Assembly: GCA_004322215.1 (NCBI GenBank)
Contig: SCSM01000002.1
Coordinates: 62,001-126,000 of the forward strand
Reading direction: 5' to 3'
Origin: Bacteroidota bacterium
Lineage (GTDB): Bacteria > Bacteroidota > Ignavibacteria > Kapaibacteriales > UBA2268
Length of the DNA stretch: 64,000 nucleotides
The position numbers and the translations under genes are program-made. The stretch's first letter is position 1, and each line of letters starts with the position of its first letter. Below are positions 54,156-61,870 of this stretch, in pieces. The notes under the pieces were generated by a model, which saw only the letters and a program-made list of their open reading frames with translations, did no database searches and was not told the origin of the DNA.

Positions 54156-55505
54156 ATGGAAGCACTTTTTATTGTTATTGGTTTAGTTGTCGGTTTCATT
54201 ATTGCATGGTTTATTTTTAATAGAGATAAATCCAAAATAAAATCAGAGAATGAGAAACTAAATCAACAGCAAAATGAACTCATTGCCGCTAATAAATTCC
54301 TCGATGAAAAAATTAGGGATTTGAAAAATTCAATTTCTAATTATGAAAATGAAATCAAGCAAAAAACAGAAGATATAATTGAACTTACCCGGCAGTTATC
54401 AAAGAAGGATTCCGATTTCATTAATCTTGAGACAAGGTTAAAAGAAAATAAAGTTGAACTCGAGCATCTTCAGGAACAATTCTCTACCACTTTCAAAAAT
54501 CTTGCTAATGAAATTCTAGAAGAAAAAACCAAAAAGTTCACCGAACTGAATAAATCAAATCTTGATGATTTACTTAAACCACTCGGTGAAAGAATCAAAG
54601 ATTTTGAAAAGAAAGTTGATGATGTTTATGATAAAGAATCTCAACAGCGTTACTCACTCAAAATTGAAATTAAGAACCTGATTGAACAAACCCAGATGGT
54701 CAGCAAGGAAGCCAGTAATCTGACTAAAGCACTTAAGGGAGAAGCCAAAACTCAGGGCAACTGGGGAGAGATGATTCTCGAAAGCATTCTCGAAAAATCA
54801 GGTCTTGTTAAAAACCGGGAGTATTTCGTTCAGCAGTCTTTTGCAAAAGAAGACAGCGAAAAGGGTCGGCTTCAACCTGATGTTGTTGTCACATTGCCCG
54901 GGAACAGGAATGTTGTAATTGATTCTAAAGTCTCTCTCGTCGCTTATGACAGGTATTGTTCGTTTGATAACAAAGATGAGCAGGATTTAGCTCTAAAAGA
55001 ACATATTCGCTCAATCAAAAGCCATATTGATAATCTCTCGTCAAAGAAATATCCCGATATTCAGCTTGAAACACTCGATTTCGTGATGATGTTCATCCCT
55101 GTCGAGCCGGCATATTTAATTGCTATTCAATACGACAATACACTTTGGAATTATGCATATCAAAAACGAATATTGTTAATCAGCCCGACAAATTTAATTG
55201 CTGTCCTTAAGATGGCGGCTAACCTTTGGCGTCAGGAATACCAAAGCAGGAATGCATTTGAAATTGCAAAGAAAAGCGGTGAGCTATACGATAAATTTGT
55301 CGGCTTGATTGACGACCTCATCGAAATAGGCAAACGGCTCGAAGGAGCAAAATCCTATTATGACGAATCAATGAAAAAGCTATACACAGGCAGAGGCAAC
55401 CTCGTCAAAAGGGCAGAGGACATCAAAGAACTCGGAGCAAAAACCACAAAATCAATCCCACAGATTCTGATTGACAGAATTGTTGAAGAAGAAAATAATG
55501 AATAA
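54156..55505 (+). CDS. rmuC: DNA recombination protein RmuC
   Basis: 449 aa. Single N-terminal TM (MEALFIVIGLVVGFIIAWFIF), then a coiled coil (about 22-150), and the RmuC domain with GNWGEMILESILEKSGLV, RLQPDVVVTLPGNRNVVIDSKVSLVAYDRY (PD-(D/E)XK-like core) and MMFIPVEPAYLIA. The family is implicated in limiting inversions at short inverted repeats. The gene ends at 55505, followed by a 655-bp repeat-rich noncoding stretch. Confidence 0.95.
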   Translation: MEALFIVIGLVVGFIIAWFIFNRDKSKIKSENEKLNQQQNELIAANKFLDEKIRDLKNSISNYENEIKQKTEDIIELTRQLSKKDSDFINLETRLKENKVELEHLQEQFSTTFKNLANEILEEKTKKFTELNKSNLDDLLKPLGERIKDFEKKVDDVYDKESQQRYSLKIEIKNLIEQTQMVSKEASNLTKALKGEAKTQGNWGEMILESILEKSGLVKNREYFVQQSFAKEDSEKGRLQPDVVVTLPGNRNVVIDSKVSLVAYDRYCSFDNKDEQDLALKEHIRSIKSHIDNLSSKKYPDIQLETLDFVMMFIPVEPAYLIAIQYDNTLWNYAYQKRILLISPTNLIAVLKMAANLWRQEYQSRNAFEIAKKSGELYDKFVGLIDDLIEIGKRLEGAKSYYDESMKKLYTGRGNLVKRAEDIKELGAKTTKSIPQILIDRIVEEENNE

Positions 55506-55616
55506 TTGAAAATGGATTATGTCAATCCTGCGAAAGTAGTAATCCAAATTATTCTTCCTTCTATGTGTGGGATTAAGGGGTGTGTAAATTCAATTATGAA
55601 TTACGAATAGGGAATA

Positions 55617-55780
55617 TTTGTCACATTTTGTCATAGTTTGTCTCACTTTTTTTTATTTTTCATTACTCTTTAGAAATAAAATTGATTTGTAAGGAGTTAT
55701 AATATTACGAACATGGAATATTTGTCCTGTTTTGTCCGTTTTTGTCTCATCTTGTCCTATTGATGTCCTATTTGGAATGG
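55617..55780. repeat. TTTGTC-type repeats in two blocks
   Basis: GAATATTTGTC begins each of two blocks, at 55613 and near 55716. The first continues TTTTGTCATAGTTTGTCTCA; the second has TTTTGTCCG, TTTTTGTCTCAT, CTTGTCCTATTG and ATGTCCTATTT. The units recur about every 9-12 bases. Confidence 0.65.
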
Positions 55781-55831
55781 CATTTTGAGACAATAAGTGA
55801 CTAAAGTCGAGAGGTTCATGTAATCCAATCT

Positions 55832-55851
55832 CCACTATTTAAAAATAGTGG
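55832..55851. repeat. 9-bp hairpin (CCACTATTT / AAATAGTGG)
   Basis: Near-perfect inverted repeat with a 2-nt spacer in the noncoding stretch after rmuC. Function unknown; no U-tract. Confidence 0.6.
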
Positions 55852-56160
55852 CTATTCAACCCAGAATATCAAAGAACGAGCAGAGCAAAGATAGTTCATC
55901 AATTTGATATAAAAAGAAAACGGTTTTAAAATGGTTTTAAAAATAATTAATAATTTATTAATGAAGAAGAATGTAGGGTTGGAACCGATAACAATTATAT
56001 TTAGTATTAATTCATGATTTTTAATCCCGCATGGTAAGCCACAAAGATCGACCCGATTGATGCGTTGAGGTATGAATAGAATCAATTACGAATTTCAAAT
56101 TACGAATTACGAATATCGGTTAAATTTTTTTTATTTTATATTTTTAATTAAATTAGTTTT

Positions 56161-56451
56161 ATGAATATTAAAGAACAGATATCGGACATAATTAAAGCTA
56201 ATAAGAATTATCTGAAAGATAAATACCATCTCAAAGATATTGGCTTATTCGGTTCAATATGCAGAGATGATTTTAAGGATTCAAGTGATGTTGATATATT
56301 AGTTGATTTCAATCAACCTGTCGGTGTAGAATTTATAGACCTTGCCGATGAACTCGAGTCACTACTAAACCGGAAAGTTGATTTAGTATCCAAAAATGGA
56401 ATAAAACCAAAATATTTCTCCGAAATTGAAAGAGATTTAGTCTATGTCTGA
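56161..56451 (+). CDS. MNT-type minimal nucleotidyltransferase
   Basis: 96 aa. Nucleotidyltransferase core GLFGSICRDDFKDSSDVDILVDF (GSxxR..D, SDxDxLV) with the third acidic position in the KVDLVSKNG strand. MNT proteins usually act as antitoxin by AMPylating the HepT/HEPN RNase encoded next to them, with overlapping ends. Here the next frame overlaps by 8 nt but is broken (see pseudogene), so the protein may be an orphan. The upstream DNA is the repeat-rich noncoding stretch. Confidence 0.9.
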   Translation: MNIKEQISDIIKANKNYLKDKYHLKDIGLFGSICRDDFKDSSDVDILVDFNQPVGVEFIDLADELESLLNRKVDLVSKNGIKPKYFSEIERDLVYV

Positions 56452-56518
56452 AAGATAAGCTAAAATTTTTATCTGAATTCATGATTTATTATCAAATATA
56501 TATTTTTTAATTTGTTCA
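56444..56518 (+). pseudogene. Remnant of a HepT-like partner of the MNT gene
   Basis: An ATG at 56444 overlaps the MNT stop by 8 nt, the usual MNT-HepT arrangement, and encodes MSER before a TAA. Reading on after a one-base shift gives KLKFLSEFMIYYQ before further stops; MSERDKLKFL resembles HepT N-termini. No longer HEPN frame (RxxxxH) follows. The inference rests on a short match. Confidence 0.5.
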
Positions 56519-56572
56519 ATGTTTATAATTAAATTAAAATCATAATTAATTTTTTAAATTCTTACTATTTTT

Positions 56573-57055
56573 ATGTGTGATAATACATCTTTAAATTGGA
56601 CTGAGATAATAATTAGTGGATTATTTGGTGTATTTCTTGGTATAATAGCAAGCTATTTAACAACTTATATAAATGAAAAAATTAAGAGAAAAAGAATTGA
56701 AAAGAGTTATTCTAAAATTCAAGGGGATGATTACATCTGTCCAACATCAGAATACCCCGTAAATGTTGCTGATGCTTCAATTAATTTAATTGCAAAAAAT
56801 AAACTCAAAATTATTGTAAAGACTTATGTTGATATTGGTTCCAATACAATATTAGATGATAAACATATCTGGGAAGGTGAGATATATATGCAAACTCAAA
56901 AATTCGGTACTCTAATATGGTATTATACTTACCCACAAAGTAAAGTTGGTGAAAATGGATTTAAAAGAATAATAATTCACGAGCATTTCAAAGGATTTAC
57001 ATTAATCGGAGAAATGGATAAGGGATTTGGTGATCAGAAATTTATTAGGAAATAA
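56573..57055 (+). CDS. Hypothetical single-TM protein with beta-rich C-terminus
   Basis: 160 aa. One N-terminal TM (IIISGLFGVFLGIIASYLTTYI), a basic stop-transfer segment (EKIKRKRIEK) and a beta-rich soluble domain (DDYICPTSEYPVNV, IIVKTYVDIGSN, WEGEIYMQTQKFGTLIWYYTYP, KGFTLIGEMDKGFG) on the cytoplasmic side. Not recognised. The TM-plus-beta-domain architecture recalls small membrane effectors in some defence systems, which is only analogy. It precedes the 574-aa gene by 74 nt in an accessory island. Confidence 0.7.
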   Translation: MCDNTSLNWTEIIISGLFGVFLGIIASYLTTYINEKIKRKRIEKSYSKIQGDDYICPTSEYPVNVADASINLIAKNKLKIIVKTYVDIGSNTILDDKHIWEGEIYMQTQKFGTLIWYYTYPQSKVGENGFKRIIIHEHFKGFTLIGEMDKGFGDQKFIRK

Positions 57056-57129
57056 TTAAGAATTAAAAACAAATTTATTAAACAGCTAGAATTTAATTTA
57101 AAATTCTTTTAACATTTCGACTTATAAAA

Positions 57130-58854
57130 ATGGGTTATAAAATTGGAGATTTAAACATTTATTTAATATTAGGTTATTCTGAGTTTTTCAATGACTTTGA
57201 TTCTGTGAATTTAAATGAGTTTTTAAATAATATACCATCAAAATTAATTTTAGAAATTATTGCTCACACTGATGCGCAATACCATTTAAGTGAAACCAAA
57301 CAAAATAAACAGTTTGAAATATTAAACGCATGGACGAGTAGATTTCCCTATTATATAATAGAAAAAATTAATGAAAAATTACATTTCTTTAATAAAACAA
57401 ATATTATATTCTTTAATAATATTACATCATTGAAACTTACCCAACATGTCCTAAAATATTTTAATGATTCTGAAAGAACTGAGTTAACAAAAGAAGAAGA
57501 ATTAAATTTATTTAAAGCTTATCTTTATATTTCTGAAGAATGGGTTTCAAAATATAATAAAATCAAATTACCAAATTTAGTTACAGAAGAAAACTTTATT
57601 CAAGTTATGCTTCCAATGCGTATCGTTTATCATGATTTATTTTGGCATAGTGACTTAATTATTCAATTTATCAAATCTGATTATTTTTTTTCATTTTGTG
57701 AAATTGATAAAAATTTTAAAGTATATTTAGAAGTATTTCTTAAGGAAATGAAAATAAGTAGTTGGAAAGATTATTTGAAACATATAATTCAAATTTATGT
57801 AAAGAATATTCAAAACATATCAAGACCAACTGCAGTTATTATTGAAACTAAGGATGAAAAAATATTCGATTTTTTTAATAGTTTATGTCTAAATAATCTT
57901 GATTTTGAGATTGATGAAGACTTTATTCCATTAAGGAATTATCCGATTATCAAATTAGATGAAAAAAAATATCTTATAATAAATTATAATTTATTTATTG
58001 ATAAGATTTATAATAATTTAAAGTATTTTTTCGCAGATTTGATATTAAAAAACGAATGTAATTTTAATGATAGAAGAATAAAAAACAGAATTGATTTTTT
58101 ATCTCTTTATTCAAAAAATTTTTCAGAAAATAAATTATTTTTTCCTGTTTTCAATTATTTATTTTTTAGGGTTAATACAAAAGTAAAATTAAATGGAAAT
58201 GAATTACTTGATTTACTAGGTCAAGGTGTACCTGACTATTATATGCAAATTTTTAATGATGTTTATATTTTTGAGTTTAAAGATATTTCTTTAAGTTTCA
58301 AAACAAAACTATCATATGATTTTGAAGTTATAAAAGATGAGTTAATAAATAAATTTGTTCATGATAAAGAGGGTAACGCAACTGGTATTATGCAAATCAT
58401 TAATTATTTAAATAGAATAGTCGAAGGTGAATTTGATAAAATAAATAATTCCAGTTTTAAAAATTTAAAATTTTTTCCGATCATAGTAGTAACAGATTAT
58501 TCCTTTAATTTTACTGGTATCAATTATTTTCTTAACAATTTATTTAGAGAAGAGTTAAAGAAACATAATATAGAAAAAAACCTAGTTGTAAATGACCTAA
58601 TAATAATAAATTTAAATACCTTATTAAAATATCAGGATATGATTAATGGTAAATCATCATTATTATTGAAATCATTTAAAGAATATATTTATTTTATTCA
58701 AGATTCTAAAGATTTTATGAAAAAAGTGATTACGTTTGATGATTTTTTCATTGAAAAATTTAATAAAACTCATTCTAAAATGCCGAGAAAATTTATTGAA
58801 ATAGCTAAAAAATATTTCCCCAAAACAGAAAAACAAATATTAATAAACAAATAA
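57130..58854 (+). CDS. Hypothetical protein with PD-(D/E)XK-like motif
   Basis: 574 aa, not recognised as a whole. Residues 1-330 are mostly helical and very AT-rich in coding. A likely restriction-endonuclease-like core follows: P368-D369 (GVPDYYMQIF), then E382-F-K384 (VYIFEFKD), with Q422 in the next helix (TGIMQIINYL), the usual order of PD, ExK and Q. A further strand IIVVTDYSFNF and a helical tail follow. No TM or signal. It resembles cytoplasmic nucleases of defence or repair. The coding sequence is unusually AT-rich even for this genome, suggesting recent transfer. Confidence 0.75.
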   Translation: MGYKIGDLNIYLILGYSEFFNDFDSVNLNEFLNNIPSKLILEIIAHTDAQYHLSETKQNKQFEILNAWTSRFPYYIIEKINEKLHFFNKTNIIFFNNITSLKLTQHVLKYFNDSERTELTKEEELNLFKAYLYISEEWVSKYNKIKLPNLVTEENFIQVMLPMRIVYHDLFWHSDLIIQFIKSDYFFSFCEIDKNFKVYLEVFLKEMKISSWKDYLKHIIQIYVKNIQNISRPTAVIIETKDEKIFDFFNSLCLNNLDFEIDEDFIPLRNYPIIKLDEKKYLIINYNLFIDKIYNNLKYFFADLILKNECNFNDRRIKNRIDFLSLYSKNFSENKLFFPVFNYLFFRVNTKVKLNGNELLDLLGQGVPDYYMQIFNDVYIFEFKDISLSFKTKLSYDFEVIKDELINKFVHDKEGNATGIMQIINYLNRIVEGEFDKINNSSFKNLKFFPIIVVTDYSFNFTGINYFLNNLFREELKKHNIEKNLVVNDLIIINLNTLLKYQDMINGKSSLLLKSFKEYIYFIQDSKDFMKKVITFDDFFIEKFNKTHSKMPRKFIEIAKKYFPKTEKQILINK

Positions 58855-58929
58855 TATTTTTTTCACATATAAATTTCCCATTTCTCCTGATATTTGTAAC
58901 AATTATTTTTTAACATTTAATTTTATTTA

Positions 58930-60261
58930 ATGTCAGAAACTAAACTAAGCACAAGAAAAGAGAGAATTGGCTGGTATTTTTATGACTGGGCTAATTCGGT
59001 TTTCTATACAACTGTAATCACGGTTTTTCTCGGTCCTTACCTTACCTCGATTACCAAGCATGGAACCGATGCACAGGGCTTTGTGCATATACTCGGTGTG
59101 CCGATACATTCAGGCTCATTCTTTCCTTATGTTGTTTCTGCTTCTGTTCTTTTGCAGGTTCTTGTTTTACCACTTCTTGGAGCAATAGCAGATTATACTC
59201 ATAAGAAAAAGTTTATGCTCGGATTGTTTGCCTATATCGGTTCGATTTCGACAATGGGTTTGTTTTTTCTGCATGGTAATAACTATTTACTTGGTGCTTT
59301 GCTCTTCATAATAGCAAATATCAGCTTTGGTGCTTCGGCAGTAATGTACAATGCATATTTGAATGACATAGCAGAGCCGGACAGAAGAGATGCAGTTTCC
59401 TCAATTGGCTGGGCATTCGGTTATCTTGGAGGGGGAGTACTTCTGGCATTAAATCTTGCTTTCTATTTGAACGCCGGTAAGATGGGATTGACATCAGAAA
59501 TGGCTGTGAGAATAAATCTGGTATCTGCAGGTATCTGGTGGGCATTATTCACAATCATTCCAATGATGACACTCAAAATCAGGCAACCTGCAAAGCAAAA
59601 GCAAACGGGGGATAGTTTAGTTTCAATCGGGTTCAAAGAATTATTCAAAACGATAAAGGATTCGTTTAAATATCCGAAAACAATCCTCTTCATTATTGCC
59701 TATTTGCTGTACAATGACGGAGTGCAAACGGTAATAACAATCTCGGCTGTATTCGGACAGGAAGAATTGGGATTGTCAATGTCAACATTGACCTCAGTAA
59801 TCCTAATGGTGCAGTTTATGGCATTCTTCGGGGCATTATTATTCAAATACCTTGCAAACGCAATAGGCACGAAACGTGCCTTATTAATCTCTCTTGTAAT
59901 TTGGACCGGTTGCGTATTTTACGCATTTCAATATCTTCATTCTGAAACCGGGTTTTATTTATTGGGAGGATTAATAGCAATCGTGTTAGGAGCAACCCAG
60001 GCATTGAGCCGTTCAATGTATTCTCATCTGATACCAAAGAACAAAGAAGCAGAATATTTCAGCTTATATGAAATCAGCGACAAGGGTACAAGCTGGATTG
60101 GTCCTCTTGCTTTTGGATTAGCTTTGCAATTCAGCGGTTCATACAGGTGGGCGATATTATCGTTGGCATTGTTTTTTATAGCCGGATATGTAATATTATT
60201 GAGTTTAAATGTAAAAGAAGCTATTAAGGAAGTAGGAAATGAAATACCAAACAAAATCTGA
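58930..60261 (+). CDS. UMF1-type MFS transporter
   Basis: 443 aa. MFS protein of the UMF1/Atg22-like family, with the signature RKERIGWYFYDWANSVFYTTVITVFLGPYL, then IADYTHKKKFMLGLFAYIG and about 11-12 TM segments. GATQALSRSMYSHLIPKNKEAEYFSLYEISDKGTSWIGPLAF is the family C-terminal block. The substrate is unknown; fungal relatives export amino acids from the vacuole. Confidence 0.92.
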   Translation: MSETKLSTRKERIGWYFYDWANSVFYTTVITVFLGPYLTSITKHGTDAQGFVHILGVPIHSGSFFPYVVSASVLLQVLVLPLLGAIADYTHKKKFMLGLFAYIGSISTMGLFFLHGNNYLLGALLFIIANISFGASAVMYNAYLNDIAEPDRRDAVSSIGWAFGYLGGGVLLALNLAFYLNAGKMGLTSEMAVRINLVSAGIWWALFTIIPMMTLKIRQPAKQKQTGDSLVSIGFKELFKTIKDSFKYPKTILFIIAYLLYNDGVQTVITISAVFGQEELGLSMSTLTSVILMVQFMAFFGALLFKYLANAIGTKRALLISLVIWTGCVFYAFQYLHSETGFYLLGGLIAIVLGATQALSRSMYSHLIPKNKEAEYFSLYEISDKGTSWIGPLAFGLALQFSGSYRWAILSLALFFIAGYVILLSLNVKEAIKEVGNEIPNKI

Positions 60262-60477
60262 ACACGGATTAAACGGATTATTGGATTTCACTGATTTTTT
60301 GTCTGAATTAAGAATAAAAAAATGATAGACATTAGATTTAATGAATTTGTTAATTATTTATAATATAAATAAGATGAAGAATTTAGTTGAAGTAATATGT
60401 AAAATGAATAAATTAATTAATAATATTGATAATCATATAATCTTTAAATCCTATAAATCCTAGTAAAGACAGTTATT

Positions 60478-61770
60478 ATGAAAGTACAAGAGCATATTGG
60501 AAAAATATCCTGGTCAATAGCTGACAAATTCCTGTATATATTATATGGACTTGTCTTGATATTCCAAATGAAATATCTCGACCCGAAGGACCTCGGATTA
60601 TACGGACTTTTGATTAATCTTCATACCTGGATTTTCATAGTAGCAGATGCTTACCTGACAAACCTGATTCAATTCGGAATGAATAAAGATAACGTCAAGC
60701 TTGTAAATACTTATTCATTGTTTGTTCATATAATAATAGCGTTAGGAGCATCGCTGATTTTCTTTACAATTCAAACTCCATTATCAAGTGTTTTCAATGA
60801 ACCGAGAATTCACGAAATTGCAAATTATCTGCCCCTGCTTTGTCTCGTGTTCATTCCACGAACATTTTGCATAAAATTGCTTTTACGAGACCATAAAATG
60901 CAAAAGTTGTTCTGGGTTGACCTTTCTTTTTTCGGCACTATGGCTATTATGACAGTATATTATCTATTTTCACTACATAAATTGAATTTCAATCTAATGC
61001 TTGTGATTTATTTTGCCGGCTCGATAATAAGTATGCTGCTATCAATACTTCTTACAATGAATGTACTTGAATTTGGATTTTCCGGTGGAATTAGATTGAA
61101 GAAATTATTATCTTTCGGATTCCCATTGATGTTGACAAGTGCTTTTAATGCTTTGCCCAAGCAATTAGATATTTATATGGTACAGTTTTTCTTTTCAACA
61201 TCAGTCGTCGGAATTTATTATTCAGCAAAAACACTTTTCCGTTTCTTCGAGGAAACAGCGAATGCAGCAATTGCTCTTGTTTATCCTGCTGCAGTGCGTG
61301 CATTGGAAAGCAAGAATTATAAAGGATTGAACGACCTGATGACAAAAGCATCATCGTTCATTTTTGTTGCTTTCTTGTTTATTATTATCATAATGGAACT
61401 TGGTTTGAGCCGTTTGCTAATCGAGTGGTTCCTGCCTGTTAAATACCATCTTGCCGTTGACCATTTTAATGTATTGATGTATGCGGCACTGGGTTTGCCG
61501 TTTGTAATTTTATCAACAATAATTAATGCCGCACAGAAACCGTACACAGTGTTTTTCTATGTAGTTATTTCTGTTATTTTATCATTTACTACATATTATT
61601 TTGTCGGATTAAGCGGTAATCAATATCTGATTCCTGTTGGAGTTATTGTGTATTTGATTTCACTTGGAATTTTGTGTTTCATTTATGTCAACAGGCATTA
61701 CGATTTTAAATTCAATCAAATTTTCAGAGCAGTAGGTGATAGTTATTATTATTTTAGAAAAGGTTCATAA
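60478..61770 (+). CDS. Polysaccharide/oligosaccharide flippase (Wzx-like)
   Basis: 430 aa. About 12 TM segments of the MATE/Wzx type; typical first helix block KISWSIADKFLYILYGLVLIFQMKYLDPKDLGLYGLLI and SFGFPLMLTSAFNALPKQLDIYMVQFFFSTSVVGIYYSAKTLF. It would move lipid-linked sugar units across the inner membrane. No glycosyltransferase gene lies in the window. It is preceded by 216 bp of noncoding DNA and followed by the truncated T9SS protein. Confidence 0.9.
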   Translation: MKVQEHIGKISWSIADKFLYILYGLVLIFQMKYLDPKDLGLYGLLINLHTWIFIVADAYLTNLIQFGMNKDNVKLVNTYSLFVHIIIALGASLIFFTIQTPLSSVFNEPRIHEIANYLPLLCLVFIPRTFCIKLLLRDHKMQKLFWVDLSFFGTMAIMTVYYLFSLHKLNFNLMLVIYFAGSIISMLLSILLTMNVLEFGFSGGIRLKKLLSFGFPLMLTSAFNALPKQLDIYMVQFFFSTSVVGIYYSAKTLFRFFEETANAAIALVYPAAVRALESKNYKGLNDLMTKASSFIFVAFLFIIIIMELGLSRLLIEWFLPVKYHLAVDHFNVLMYAALGLPFVILSTIINAAQKPYTVFFYVVISVILSFTTYYFVGLSGNQYLIPVGVIVYLISLGILCFIYVNRHYDFKFNQIFRAVGDSYYYFRKGS

Positions 61771-61870
61771 AAAATCTCCTAATATTTTGAAAGTAAATGT
61801 AACTTTTTTATCATTTCTTGTGTTATAGTATAAATAACATAGCAAATTTTACAACTTTTATGAGGTAATT

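Larger units (their letters stand above)
55506..56160. other. 655-bp noncoding, repeat-rich stretch
   Basis: No convincing coding frame. It holds two blocks of TTTGTC-type units (55617-55650 and 55720-55780), a hairpin (55832-55851), an unrecognised segment around 56020-56080 and an AATTACGAATT tandem (56084-56116) just before the nucleotidyltransferase gene. Two minus-strand frames of 60 and 77 codons here show no family features. It may be the decayed boundary of an accessory insertion. Confidence 0.6.

Noticed and set aside
55653-56085. Two minus-strand frames in the rmuC-MNT spacer
   Set aside because: They cover repeats and a hairpin, have no ribosome site or family features, and show no codon bias like the neighbouring genes.
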